This document shows positions 36,213-45,174 of a stretch of DNA of 64,000 bases, in pieces. The number at the start of each line of letters is the position of its first letter. Position 1 is the first letter of the stretch. The notes beneath the pieces are model-generated. The model did no database searches, was not told the origin of the DNA, and was given only the letters and a program-made list of their open reading frames with translations. The DNA comes from Bradyrhizobium diazoefficiens (lineage in GTDB: Bacteria > Pseudomonadota > Alphaproteobacteria > Rhizobiales > Xanthobacteraceae). The translations under genes and the position numbers were made by a program. Where the stretch lies: the NCBI RefSeq assembly GCF_016616885.1, contig NZ_CP067102.1, positions 1,950,501 to 2,014,500 on the forward strand. Reading direction: 5' to 3'.

Positions 36213-36605
36213 GTGAACTTCCAGGTCACAGTTCTTAAGATCCTGGTGAGCTATCCGGACGGGTTTGCCGTGATGGCGGACTTGAAGCGCGACATGGCGA
36301 TCCTGGCGACCAGCGGTAAAGATTGGGCCGAACGCACCCGACGACTGGGTTCGCTCGTGCCCGACCTTGACATCTTCTCGCAAGCCCTGATTGAACGTAT
36401 GAACGGCGGGTGGCGCATAACCGAAAAGGGACGCGCCGTCTTGGAATTCATGGAAGCGCGCCCCAGCCGTCCGGAGCCAGCAAAATATCCGCCTGAATAC
36501 TCCAGCCCCGCGGCCCCGCTGCCGGTGCTCGCGCGCTCAGGTCGACGCGGGCGGCGGCAGCGCCGCCGCTCCGACGATCTGCGAAGAAGTGCAAACGCGT
36601 CCTGA
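36213..36605 (+). CDS. Conserved helical protein, module copy B gene 2
   Basis: A 130-residue protein from GTG 36213. The first 80 residues (FQVTVLKILVSYPDGFAVMA, LKRDMAILATSGKDWAERTR, FSQALIERMNGGWRITEKGR AVL) look like a winged-helix domain, similar to small rhizobial transcription-factor-like proteins; the last 45 are Pro/Arg-rich. It follows gene 1 of the same module after 15 bases. The equivalent gene in copy A at 31.5-31.8 kb is dead. Role unknown; DNA binding is inferred from fold-like appearance only. Confidence 0.65.
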   Translation: MNFQVTVLKILVSYPDGFAVMADLKRDMAILATSGKDWAERTRRLGSLVPDLDIFSQALIERMNGGWRITEKGRAVLEFMEARPSRPEPAKYPPEYSSPAAPLPVLARSGRRGRRQRRRSDDLRRSANAS

Positions 36606-37308
36606 CCCGCTCGCACGCACGGAACATTCGGCCGGACCGCAGCTTCAGAGGATCAAGGCAGGGCCAGCCAGCGCCGATGCCCGGTCTACTCACTTGGTCC
36701 CGCTCGTTTTGAGGGCATGCTGTAGAGACTTCATCGGGCAACACTCCATCGCAGAGCAAGCAAAAGACGATCACGATCAGGAAACTTGCGCTATCTGCAC
36801 TATCATTGAAAGCGCGGCCCTGAAAACGCGCCCAGAAAAACGCAGCTGGTGCTCTCGGATTGCACAACCGGGACAATCCACAAATCTGCTGGGTCAGAGA
36901 CGAACGGCTCTCGTGTTTGCGCTAGATCAATTCAACCTGCCCGGGAAGCGATACAGTTTTGCACATGCCAAAACCGCTCGCCGACCGAGCTGTTGCGGCT
37001 GCGTGGCTTGGGAGGTCCGGACACCTCCCTGCCACGCTCCTCGCGAAAGGGTGGGAGAAATGCAGGGTCCAATCAGAAACCAAAACGGCCGTCCTCAAAT
37101 CTTCCTTGATGACGACACGGGCGCGCGCTCGATCGCAGCAGCACAAATGGCCTCAACTGACGCATGGCTTGAGGCATGGCTTGCCCGCTTCCTGCAGGTC
37201 CTCAGAGAAATTGGAAAGCGGGCTCCGCCTGATCAAACCGGTCCGAGCTTCCGGAGACACGGAAGCAAGTTGTAGCGCAATCCGCGCAGTTCGGCCCAAA
37301 CGTTCGGC
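36606..37308. other. Gap without recognised gene
   Basis: About 700 bases; the frame at 36589-37275 is long but Arg/Gln-rich without any recognisable domain and has no ribosome site, so I treat it as chance. Confidence 0.35.
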
Positions 37309-37485
37309 TTAGGGCACATTGACCGGTGGCATGGATGCGGTTGGACGCGGCACGAAACCAATCTTATGCTGGCCGCGCGCCGCCAGCATAATCACAAAGG
37401 CCACAAAAAGAATCACTAGGCCACGCATCCAAAAAAGACTCCAATATTTGTAGCCGATATATGAACTCGCAGACGCGGGTGCCAT
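37309..37485 (-). CDS. Small single-pass membrane protein
   Basis: A 58-residue protein from ATG 37485, eight bases after an AGGAG ribosome site. It has one strong membrane segment (WMRGLVILFVAFVIMLAARG) and a short Pro-rich tail. The frame is open to 37776, but the upstream part overlaps the gene at 37536-37754 in another frame and looks like its shadow. No family recognised. It follows that gene on the same strand after 50 bases and may be co-transcribed. Confidence 0.6.
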   Translation of the reverse strand: MAPASASSYIGYKYWSLFWMRGLVILFVAFVIMLAARGQHKIGFVPRPTASMPPVNVP

Positions 37486-37535
37486 AGCGGCGCTCCTGTG
37501 CGCGGAATCCGTCGCTATCGACACGACCGTACCGT

Positions 37536-37754
37536 CTAGGAGGCTGACGTGATCGGCCTGGAGCTCTCGGTGAACACCATCGGAAAAATCGCCGCTCGCA
37601 AGCTTTCGAGCGCGGACTCTTCCTCCGACAGACGTCTGCAGACGTACTGCCGGTCTTGTTCGGTGAGCTTGGTTTTCAGCAGCCTTCGGTGGCGCTCGAT
37701 GGCGTTCCGATGTGTCCGCATGCGAGCCAAATTGTCTTCTATCATGGCCGTCAT
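37536..37754 (-). CDS. Small conserved coiled-coil-like protein
   Basis: A 72-residue protein, MTAMIEDNLARMRTHRNAIE, RHRRLLKTKLTEQDRQYVCR, RLSEEESALESLRAAIFP. Heptad-like Leu spacing and charge pattern suggest an antiparallel coiled coil. The type is familiar as a small protein in many Bradyrhizobium genomes, without known role. The first gene of a likely pair with the membrane protein at 37309-37485. Confidence 0.7.
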   Translation of the reverse strand: MTAMIEDNLARMRTHRNAIERHRRLLKTKLTEQDRQYVCRRLSEEESALESLRAAIFPMVFTESSRPITSAS

Positions 37755-38082
37755 CCTTCCAATGCTCGTCGATCATGCTTTTTGCGTGCCTGATCGGCCT
37801 GAACTTGCGATCGATTCAGGGCTGGTCGGCTCCAGCGAAAGCAACCGAAAGGGAGAGCGCTTGGTTTCGCGCTCGACGAGTAGCAGAGATCCGACTCCGT
37901 GCTTACCCCAGTCAGCCTCACATGCGTGCCGGACTCATGCCGCTTGATCCAGTCGCGTTCGAAATTCCTGGCGGTACCGCTGGCATCGCAAAGGAACGGC
38001 CTATAGATTGGACTCGATGCCGCCAGCGATCGCTTGCGTGCCGCGGCTTCCGGATCAGCGAACGGGTGGCCTGCACCGAACT

Positions 38083-38343
38083 TCATCCAACCTCGCTCGG
38101 ACCCGAAAAGATCGATGCCGGCGGCGTGGTACGCGGAATCGGCAGCGGACGCTCCATCGGCCGTGGCGACCGTGCAAAATTTCCGCCCTTCACGTCGTAG
38201 CTGCCGGCGAGCTTCAGCAACCGCTGCCTGGTGAACGGATCGGCCCGCTCAGCGAGACCACGTGCCTGCTGCGCCAGTTCTCTATAGAATTCCTGCCCAT
38301 GACGCACTCTCACTGGCCACCCCGGATGCATGCGTGGCATCAA
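38083..38343 (-). CDS. Small conserved protein
   Basis: An 86-residue protein whose middle (HGQEFYRELAQQARGLAERA, DPFTRQRLLKLAGSYDVK) matches a recurrent rhizobial small-protein pattern, YxxLAxxARxLAexA-DPxxRxxLLxLAxxYD. The C-terminal part is Pro/Arg-rich. Start may be the first or second of two adjacent Met codons. No function is known for this type. Monocistronic. Confidence 0.65.
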   Translation of the reverse strand: MMPRMHPGWPVRVRHGQEFYRELAQQARGLAERADPFTRQRLLKLAGSYDVKGGNFARSPRPMERPLPIPRTTPPASIFSGPSEVG

Positions 38344-38880
38344 GCCATCGCTCCGGAAGACTGCTAATCCAACTTACTCATGCCAGCTCTCTCAAGCTCG
38401 AGATATTGCTTTGTCTTCGCCGCAAGGCCGCTAAATGTCCGGCAGTCACGATGGAAAAATGCGTTCTTTGGCTGCAACAGCAGGAATAGGACGCTGCATC
38501 CGAAAGTCTTTTTGTGTCAGCCCATTGAAGCAGCCCGGCGGAGCAAGAGCTGCTTTCGCCGACACAAGCCGGGCATTTGTATTTGAACCGACGGCAGCCG
38601 ATGAGGTCTCAATCAGTTCAGACGCTATCGTGTTTCGTGGATTTGAGACTTGGGCGAGCGGGAGCCCGAACTAGATCCGCCAAAGCTTCGAGGCGGTTGC
38701 GCTCTTGCAAAAAATCCATGCGTCCCGGAGTGAGCACCGATTCGCCTGAACGCTTAAGGCGCTCTTTGAAGCGCAGCTGTCACGGACCGGCAATTGGTCT
38801 GCCGGAAAAAGGGAGGAATTCCGCCGGACCATCGGCCCAGATGCGTGCGGCTGCGGCTTCGCTGGATCCTATCGGAAAAT
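38344..38880. other. Gap without recognised gene
   Basis: About 540 bases downstream of the pectate lyase. A frame at 38435-38674 (+) is not recognised and has no ribosome site. Nothing else seen. Confidence 0.35.
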
Positions 38881-40137
38881 TCAAAGGTGTCCGGGACCTG
38901 CATTAGCGGTGACCAATGCCGGGACATCATCCGGCTGGATAGGACGATGAACAGCCGCCTTCGGAAGAGCGCCAAAAGATCTAATGACGCTTTCATCCAG
39001 CCGGAATCCATTGATGCGCGGGGCGGGCCTCGCGATGTTGCCCGCACACATGCGTCCAAGCGTGGCTCGGCAGTGGTCTTGCATTTCCCGATTTACGTGC
39101 CCCAGCGCGCCAAAGACATGCCCACTCTCGGCCCTGATCGGGGTTTCAATGTTGTCGAAGTAGTTGCCCTCAACCAGGCCTTCAACGGATGGTCCGGCAT
39201 CCAGGGCGTGGAAGAAACCATTGCGCTGCAGCAGCTCAGTGTTGTGGAAGTAGTTGTTCACTAGGTGAATGACCGACCCTAGACCGTCAATGTGCGGAGC
39301 CCGTCCGGAGACCTCATGGAAGTAGTTGTTGGCAACCGTGATCGACTGAGGACTGCCAAGGAAAAGCAGGTTCCAGTAATGCGCTCCGTTGCAATACGAG
39401 GAGTAGTTATCCCTGCCATCAAAATCGTTCCACGAGACCGTGATATTCGTCGTCGCCCCAAGGCCCCCGGCAATCATCTGGCGCCCGATGTTATGAAAGC
39501 GGTTATGATCGATCCAGACCCGGTTCGCTCGCGAAATCGCAATCGCATCGCCCGCGAAGACAATGCCGGGATTAATGTCACTGATGGTCAGGTTGCGGAC
39601 AATGACGTTGCTCACACCATTCAGTCGCAGTCCCTTGCCCCTAATTGCAGCGTTTGATCCGACGCCAATCACGGTCTTGTTTGATCCGACCTCCAAGGGA
39701 TGCTTGCCCGCCTTATCGAAGCTGACGTCCAGTTTGAGCTTGCCGTCGCAGTGCGTATCGAGCCCATCCAAGAGGAGAAGCGATTCACCCTGGTAGGGCG
39801 TCTGACAGGTGTTGCTGTATTGGCAACCCGGACCCTTACCGCGCCCTTCCGTTCCTGTGAAATCTATGGTCCCGACGATCTGGACAACGCGCGGAGTATC
39901 GTCATTGCAGATTCCAGAGCTATACGAACGACACAATTGATAAGTCAGATCCTTGAGTGAGCTGACCTGAACCACTTCGCCTCCCAGGCCGCCCGTCGTT
40001 CCAGCACCAAAGCCCTGTGCGCTGTCCCATCGCGGATTGCTCGCTGCGATAGCACAGGAGATCCCAACAATGCCGGCGAGTCCAGCGAGCATTCCCAATG
40101 ACTGTTTCAGCTGGCATATCGCTTGCCTGGTAGACAT
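38881..40137 (-). CDS. Secreted pectate lyase, polysaccharide lyase family 1
   Basis: A 418-residue secreted enzyme. The signal peptide spans about residues 10-33 (SLGMLAGLAGIVGISCAIAA). The parallel beta-helix shows family motifs: NKTVIGVGSNAAIRGKGLRL, RNLTISDI, the Pel signature VWIDHNRFHN and FHEVSGRAPHIDGLG near the catalytic region. Four or more Cys residues in the N-terminal half suit an exported fold. It would cleave de-esterified pectin, plausibly in host cell walls or infection threads. ATG 40137 starts the signal peptide; the frame is open to 40203. Confidence 0.88.
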   Translation of the reverse strand: MSTRQAICQLKQSLGMLAGLAGIVGISCAIAASNPRWDSAQGFGAGTTGGLGGEVVQVSSLKDLTYQLCRSYSSGICNDDTPRVVQIVGTIDFTGTEGRGKGPGCQYSNTCQTPYQGESLLLLDGLDTHCDGKLKLDVSFDKAGKHPLEVGSNKTVIGVGSNAAIRGKGLRLNGVSNVIVRNLTISDINPGIVFAGDAIAISRANRVWIDHNRFHNIGRQMIAGGLGATTNITVSWNDFDGRDNYSSYCNGAHYWNLLFLGSPQSITVANNYFHEVSGRAPHIDGLGSVIHLVNNYFHNTELLQRNGFFHALDAGPSVEGLVEGNYFDNIETPIRAESGHVFGALGHVNREMQDHCRATLGRMCAGNIARPAPRINGFRLDESVIRSFGALPKAAVHRPIQPDDVPALVTANAGPGHL

Positions 40138-40747
40138 CGACTCTCCATCGGCGAATGAAAGAAACGTTGAAACGACCCATCGTCTGATCCAACGGCGAGC
40201 CACGCGGATCGGATCTTTGTGGCATTGTTTGCATCCCGGCTCGACGGTGCCGATCCTGCGAGCCGTCCAAAATGCATGAGCCTAGCATGCCACAAGAAGA
40301 ATCTGGAAGGTAGCGCACACGTTACGTGATTTGGCGGTGGATGGCCGACTGCCATCAAAATTCAAGTCTGCCAATGATCGAGCGGCTCGCCCGAGGCCCG
40401 CAGCGATCTCCTGGTCAATTGGACCACTGCCAAACTTCACTCGTCGAACTTCAACATCACTTCAATAAGCCGGTCCAGCGAGTCCCGTGATGTGATCTGC
40501 ACAGGACAAATGAGAGGGGCCGAAGTCATCGCCCTCGTATCTTGTCGTACCAGTGTTGTCGGATTGAAGACATTCGCTGGGTGGCATTCAAGAACGACAG
40601 ACAAAGAATCCCGCGAATTCGCGCCAAACACACGGCCTTCCACATCTATCTACAGCGCGTTGGGAGCGGCACGCGAGTTGCTGAGGTGAGCAACGCGGCT
40701 GCTAGATCGCAGCGCGTGATTCAGTGTCGTTTTAGGGAGCAAGGACA
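40138..40747. other. Pectate lyase / cspA intergenic region
   Basis: About 610 bases between divergent genes. TGGCATTGTTTGCA at 40220-40233 looks like a sigma54 site but the GG-GC distance is two bases short. The last 100 bases could be the long leader usual for cold-shock genes. Confidence 0.35.
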
Positions 40748-40954
40748 GTGGCGATTGGAACCGTGAGATGGTTCAACCCGACTAAAGGCTACGGCTACAT
40801 CGCGCCGGACGACGGCGGCCGTGACGTGTTCGTTCATATCTCTGCGGTGGAGAAGGCTGGCTTGGTCTTGCTCCCAGAAGGAGACAAGATCAGCTACGAA
40901 CCGAAGATCGGCCGCTCGGGGAAAATATCAGCCGATAACCTGCGCCTCATCTAG
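40748..40954 (+). CDS. Cold-shock (CspA-type) nucleic-acid-binding protein
   Basis: A 68-residue cold-shock domain protein beginning at GTG 40748 after GGGAGCAAGGACA. It carries RNP-1 (KGYGYIAP) and RNP-2 (VFVHIS) RNA-binding motifs, MAIGTVRWFNPTKGYG at the start and the acidic-basic balance of the family. It should bind single-stranded RNA or DNA and act as an RNA chaperone. Monocistronic; bradyrhizobia have several paralogues. Confidence 0.93.
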   Translation: MAIGTVRWFNPTKGYGYIAPDDGGRDVFVHISAVEKAGLVLLPEGDKISYEPKIGRSGKISADNLRLI

Positions 40955-41336
40955 AGTTCCTGCTTTGGCAAGCGGGGGCTGAGGCCAGGAGCCATATCGG
41001 CGTGCGCCTTGTGCAGTTTTCCAAAGCAAGTCTCTGGCGAGGCCTATCGGACCAGGACACGAGCATCCTTTTCGAACTGAAGGGCCAGCCAGCGTCAACA
41101 CAGGTTGCCAGTCGGGATGCTTCGCCAGCAGACATCGCTCGACGGTTTTGCTCTTTGTGCGGCCGCGCTTGAGGCGCAGGGGAGGCCGGCTCAGCATGTC
41201 GGGTCGGCAATGGCCGGGTCGCGGGACCACCGCAGCAGGTGTACCGGCGTGGGCGCCGGGAATTAGCAAGAATACATACCAATAGCCATCATGACGTCGA
41301 TGGCCGGGACAAGCCCAGCCATCGATGTGCGCCCAA
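40955..41336. other. Gap without recognised gene
   Basis: About 380 bases; frames on the minus strand here are extensions or shadows. Nothing recognised. Confidence 0.35.
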
Positions 41337-42707
41337 TCAGTCTGACTTCGGCACCGGATCGGCGGCAGGGAGTGCCGCGGCTTGCGGTGCGCGGCCGACG
41401 ATGACGGTGAGGAGGCCCTGGCCCCACAGCCGCTTGGCAGCCGCCTTGGCGTCGTCCAGCGTGACCGCATCGACAATGGCGTTGCGCTTCTCGATATAAT
41501 CGATCGGCAGCTTATCATGCTGATATTGCAGCAGCGCATGGGCTAGCTTGGAGGAGGTGTCGAGCGCCAGCATCTGCGAGCCCTTGAGGTAGGACTTGGC
41601 ATCTTCGAGCTCCTTTTGCGTCGGTCCCTCCTCGGCAACGCGGCGTACCTCCTTCTCGAGGGCGTCGATGGTGTCGCCGGCGCGGTCGGCGCGCGTGCCG
41701 GTATTGCCGATGAACAGCGCCGAGTGCTCCATCCAGTGCAGCGATTCCGATACCGAATAAGCCAGGCCGCGCTTCTCGCGGACTTCATGATAGAGCCGCG
41801 AGGACATTCCGCCGCCGAGGATGTGACTGACGACATAAGCCGCCATGAAGTGCGGATCGTCGCGCCTGAAACTAGGACCGCCGAAGGTGATCACAGTCTG
41901 AGGCACGTCGAGCGGCACGAAGGCGCGCTGCGGTGGCTTTGCGGCCTCGATCTCCGGGACCGGTGCTAGTTTGGCGTTGGCTGGCAGGGCGCCGAAGGTG
42001 TCGTCGAGCAGCTTGCCGAGGGTGTCCGGATCGATGTCGCCGACCACCGCGATCTTTAGCGTATTCCTGGCGAGGATGCGGCCGACATAATCCTTCATGT
42101 CGGCGACCGTGATGGTCGGCACGCCGTCCAGCGTGCCATTGGTCTGCCGACCGTAGGGATGATCGCCGAAAGCGACCTCCAGGAATTTGCGGCTTGCCAG
42201 CGAGGTCGGGTTGGTGGTCTCGCGGCGCAGGCCAGAGATGACCTGGGAACGGATGCGCTCGACATCGGCCGCGTCGAAATGCGGCGAGGTCAGTGCGGAC
42301 CGCAACAGGTCGAAGGCCTCGTCCTTGTTGTCGCGCAGCATGCGCAGGCTACCCTGGAACCTGTCGTGGCTGGCACGGAAGCGCAGCTCGATGGCGCGGC
42401 GATCAAGACGTTCTTGGAACGTCTTGGAGTCGAAATCACCGGAGCCTTCGTCGAGGAGATTGCCGACGAGATTGGCGACGCCCGGCTTGTCCTTGGGATC
42501 CTGGGACGAGCCGCCGGCGAATGAATATTCCATCGCGATCAGCGGCACGGTCGCGTCATGCACGAACCAGGCCTCGATGCCGCCTGGCGAGACCAGACGC
42601 TGGATCTTTGCAGCGGCCTTGGAGGGCGAAACCGGAGCCAAAGCGAGCGCTGCGCCAGCGGCCAACGACAGGACGATGCGTCGGGCGTAAAGGATGGGAT
42701 GGATCAC
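41337..42707 (-). CDS. M16 peptidase-like protein, inactive-type partner
   Basis: A 456-residue exported protein of the M16 (insulinase/mitochondrial processing peptidase) fold with signal peptide (LSLAAGAALALAP). Where active members have HxxEH it reads VANLVGNLLDEG, so the zinc site is absent; GGGMSSRLYHEVREKRGLAY is the conserved substrate-binding Arg-Tyr region of the second domain. Such subunits pair with an active partner, here the gene upstream, whose stop overlaps this start (ATGA). Periplasmic heterodimer likely. Substrate unknown. Confidence 0.88.
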   Translation of the reverse strand: MIHPILYARRIVLSLAAGAALALAPVSPSKAAAKIQRLVSPGGIEAWFVHDATVPLIAMEYSFAGGSSQDPKDKPGVANLVGNLLDEGSGDFDSKTFQERLDRRAIELRFRASHDRFQGSLRMLRDNKDEAFDLLRSALTSPHFDAADVERIRSQVISGLRRETTNPTSLASRKFLEVAFGDHPYGRQTNGTLDGVPTITVADMKDYVGRILARNTLKIAVVGDIDPDTLGKLLDDTFGALPANAKLAPVPEIEAAKPPQRAFVPLDVPQTVITFGGPSFRRDDPHFMAAYVVSHILGGGMSSRLYHEVREKRGLAYSVSESLHWMEHSALFIGNTGTRADRAGDTIDALEKEVRRVAEEGPTQKELEDAKSYLKGSQMLALDTSSKLAHALLQYQHDKLPIDYIEKRNAIVDAVTLDDAKAAAKRLWGQGLLTVIVGRAPQAAALPAADPVPKSD

Positions 42708-44119
42708 GAACGTTTCTCCTGGCGCTTGGTGGTAGTCTTGCCGTTAGTCTTGGCGGTGGTGGTGTCCTTGATCAGATAGCCCGTGGCCGAGCGCTTCTTA
42801 TCGAGCCATTTTTGTGCAGCCGCACGGACCTGTTCGTCGGTCACGCCGCGAATTCGGTCCGGCCAGCTACGGATTTCCTCGATCGAGAGGCCCGTGCTCA
42901 GCGCGCCGCCATACCAGTGCGCTAGCGTTACCTGGTTGTCCTGGGCGTAGATCGCTCCTGCAACGAGCTGCGTCTTGACCCGCTCGAGGTCCTCCGCCGG
43001 GATCGGGTTCTGCACGATGCCGGCGATGACGCCGTCGATCCCCTGCTCGACCTCGGCAAAGCCCACGCCGGTTTTCGGCAAGGCCGAGACCGAGAACTGG
43101 GTCGCATCGAGCGAGATGGTCGAATAGCCGGCGCTGGCGGACACCGCGAGCGGCTTGTCGACGACAAGCGCACGGTAAAGATACGAGTTGCTGCCGCTGC
43201 CCATCAAATGCGCAAGCACGGCGAGCGTCGCGCTCTCCCCCGGAGCGACCGTGCTCGCCGAGGGCACTAGGTAGAAGCGGCACAGGACGGGCTGCTCGAC
43301 GCGCGGGTCGGACAGCGTGACAGTGCGCGGGGCTGCCGGTTCCGGCTCTTGCGGGCGGACGCGCTGCGCCGGGATCGCGGGCTGGGCCGGGATGGGACCG
43401 AAATTGCGTTCGACCAGCGAGCGGACTTCGGGGAGTTCGACGTCGCCGGCAATCACGACGATTGCGTTGTTCGGCGAATAAAAGCGGCGATAGAAGGCGA
43501 GCGCGTCCTCGCGGCCGAGCTTCTCAATCTCCTGATGCCAGCCGATCACGGGCCGGCCATACGGATGATTGAGATAGAGCGCAGTCATGGTCTGTTCGAT
43601 TAGACGCTCATTGGGACTGTTGGCGACCCTCATGTTGTACTCTTCGAGCACGACGTCGCGCTCGGGCAGCACGTTTTCGTCCTTGAGGATGAGGCCGTTC
43701 ATACGGTCGGCCTCGAACTCCATCACCGTCGGCAGTTGCTCGCGCGGGACGCGTTGAAAGTAGCTGGTGTAATCAAATGAGGTGAAAGCGTTTTCGTTGC
43801 CGCCGACGCGAAACACGGTCTTGGAAAATTCGCCGATCGGGTGCTTTTCCGTGCCCTTGAACATCAGATGCTCGAGAAAGTGGGCAAGCCCGGATTTGCC
43901 CGGCGTCTCGTCGGCGGAGCCGACCTTGTACCAGATCATCTCCGTGACCACGGGCGTGCGATGATCCGGGATCACCACGACCCGAAGCCCGTTGTTGAGG
44001 GTGAAGCTGGCGGGGCGCGCCGACGTGAGCGTCGTCTGGGCAAATGCGCTGGCGCTAGAAAGACTGCAACTCGCGAGCAGTGCAGCAAGAAGGCAAGCCG
44101 CAGATCGGTATGAGGACAT
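42704..44119 (-). CDS. M16 family zinc metallopeptidase, active subunit
   Basis: A 471-residue exported peptidase with signal peptide (SAACLLAALLASCSLSSASA) and the inverted zinc motif HFLEHLMFKG (HxxEH) followed, about 75 residues on, by the distal Glu in VVLEEYNMR. ATG 44119 begins the signal peptide; the frame is open to 44233. It pairs with the HxxEH-less partner just downstream (4-base overlap). Codon use is more GC3-biased than nearby island genes, which suggests a block of chromosomal origin. Confidence 0.92.
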   Translation of the reverse strand: MSSYRSAACLLAALLASCSLSSASAFAQTTLTSARPASFTLNNGLRVVVIPDHRTPVVTEMIWYKVGSADETPGKSGLAHFLEHLMFKGTEKHPIGEFSKTVFRVGGNENAFTSFDYTSYFQRVPREQLPTVMEFEADRMNGLILKDENVLPERDVVLEEYNMRVANSPNERLIEQTMTALYLNHPYGRPVIGWHQEIEKLGREDALAFYRRFYSPNNAIVVIAGDVELPEVRSLVERNFGPIPAQPAIPAQRVRPQEPEPAAPRTVTLSDPRVEQPVLCRFYLVPSASTVAPGESATLAVLAHLMGSGSNSYLYRALVVDKPLAVSASAGYSTISLDATQFSVSALPKTGVGFAEVEQGIDGVIAGIVQNPIPAEDLERVKTQLVAGAIYAQDNQVTLAHWYGGALSTGLSIEEIRSWPDRIRGVTDEQVRAAAQKWLDKKRSATGYLIKDTTTAKTNGKTTTKRQEKRS

Positions 44120-45174
44120 TGAGATTCGTGTAAATATCCGAGCCCAAAGATCCCAGGAGAAGGCACGATAGAGCGCGCGGCATTTGGCTCCAATATTGCC
44201 GTCGACATAGTTCATCAGTTGCTGGATCGGCATGGCTGTTCAAAAGCTCCATTGCAGTTCGTCAGGAATAAAGAATGAGGGATGAACGATTTTCATCTCT
44301 CGGTTGCTCTAGACTCTCCGATAATCCAATCGAGAGTCTGTGCGCTTCCGCAGGACTATGTCGGTCCAACGCGATGCGAATCCCCAAAGCATTAGCCGTG
44401 CCAAAGAGGAAACTTCGCAAATACAAAGGGCGGCTCGATCAAGCGATGTTGCGCCTCCGACATGGTCGTATATCGGACAATGGCGATCTTCACTCCAAAA
44501 GGGCCTGCCGTTTGAGGAAGTGAACACCTTTCAGATCCACCACCACGCTGACAAATTAAGTGCGAGATTGCTGGTGCACGCTCTGAGGCAAGTCGATTGC
44601 TCCCATTGCATATGGCACCCACTCAGTGTCACCGTACCGGAACGGATCACGATTGCTCATCACTGAAGCGCCTTGGTAAACCACGCGTCTTTGGTAAACC
44701 GCGCAATAGGACCCCGCGGTCGTGATCCAGCGTTGCGTTCTTGGATCTGTCGCCCTCGCGAGTCCGCACCGTAGAAGGTCATCAACCAGGAACGACGCGC
44801 CGTTGTCGGCGTCAATTACTAACATCGGTCGTTGACGGCGGCGCAGAATGCCGCGCGCGTCGCTCTTTTGTTGCCACGTCCATTTTGCAGCCTTTGTGCT
44901 TGGGTCAACTATCATTGCGGCGTCTTGACCGGAAATCCCTCCAATGCATGCGTCGCCAAATGAATGATAAAAGCGCCAACTACTAACGGCGCTCGTCGAC
45001 GAGCTGAAGGCGCGGCGCCAACGTCAATGCCCCAATCTGCGGAGCACTTCGAAGGAAGGACTTGAATCGCATGCCGCGTTAGGTTGTAGGCTCGGCGTGG
45101 CGATCAAACCGCGCATGATGCAAGCCGATGGCGCATCGAAAAGTGCGCACCAATGCCAGCCCGAGGAGTGAACA
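44120..45174. other. Region between M16 and S9 peptidase genes
   Basis: About 1.05 kb. A minus-strand frame from 44825 to 44556 (89 codons, MLVIDADNGASFLVDDLLRC and following, ending LPQSVHQQSRT) looks moderately protein-like but is not recognised. Otherwise nothing. Confidence 0.35.

Noticed and set aside
40220..40233. TGGCATTGTTTGCA as a sigma54 promoter
   Set aside because: GG and GC are two bases too close for RpoN binding.
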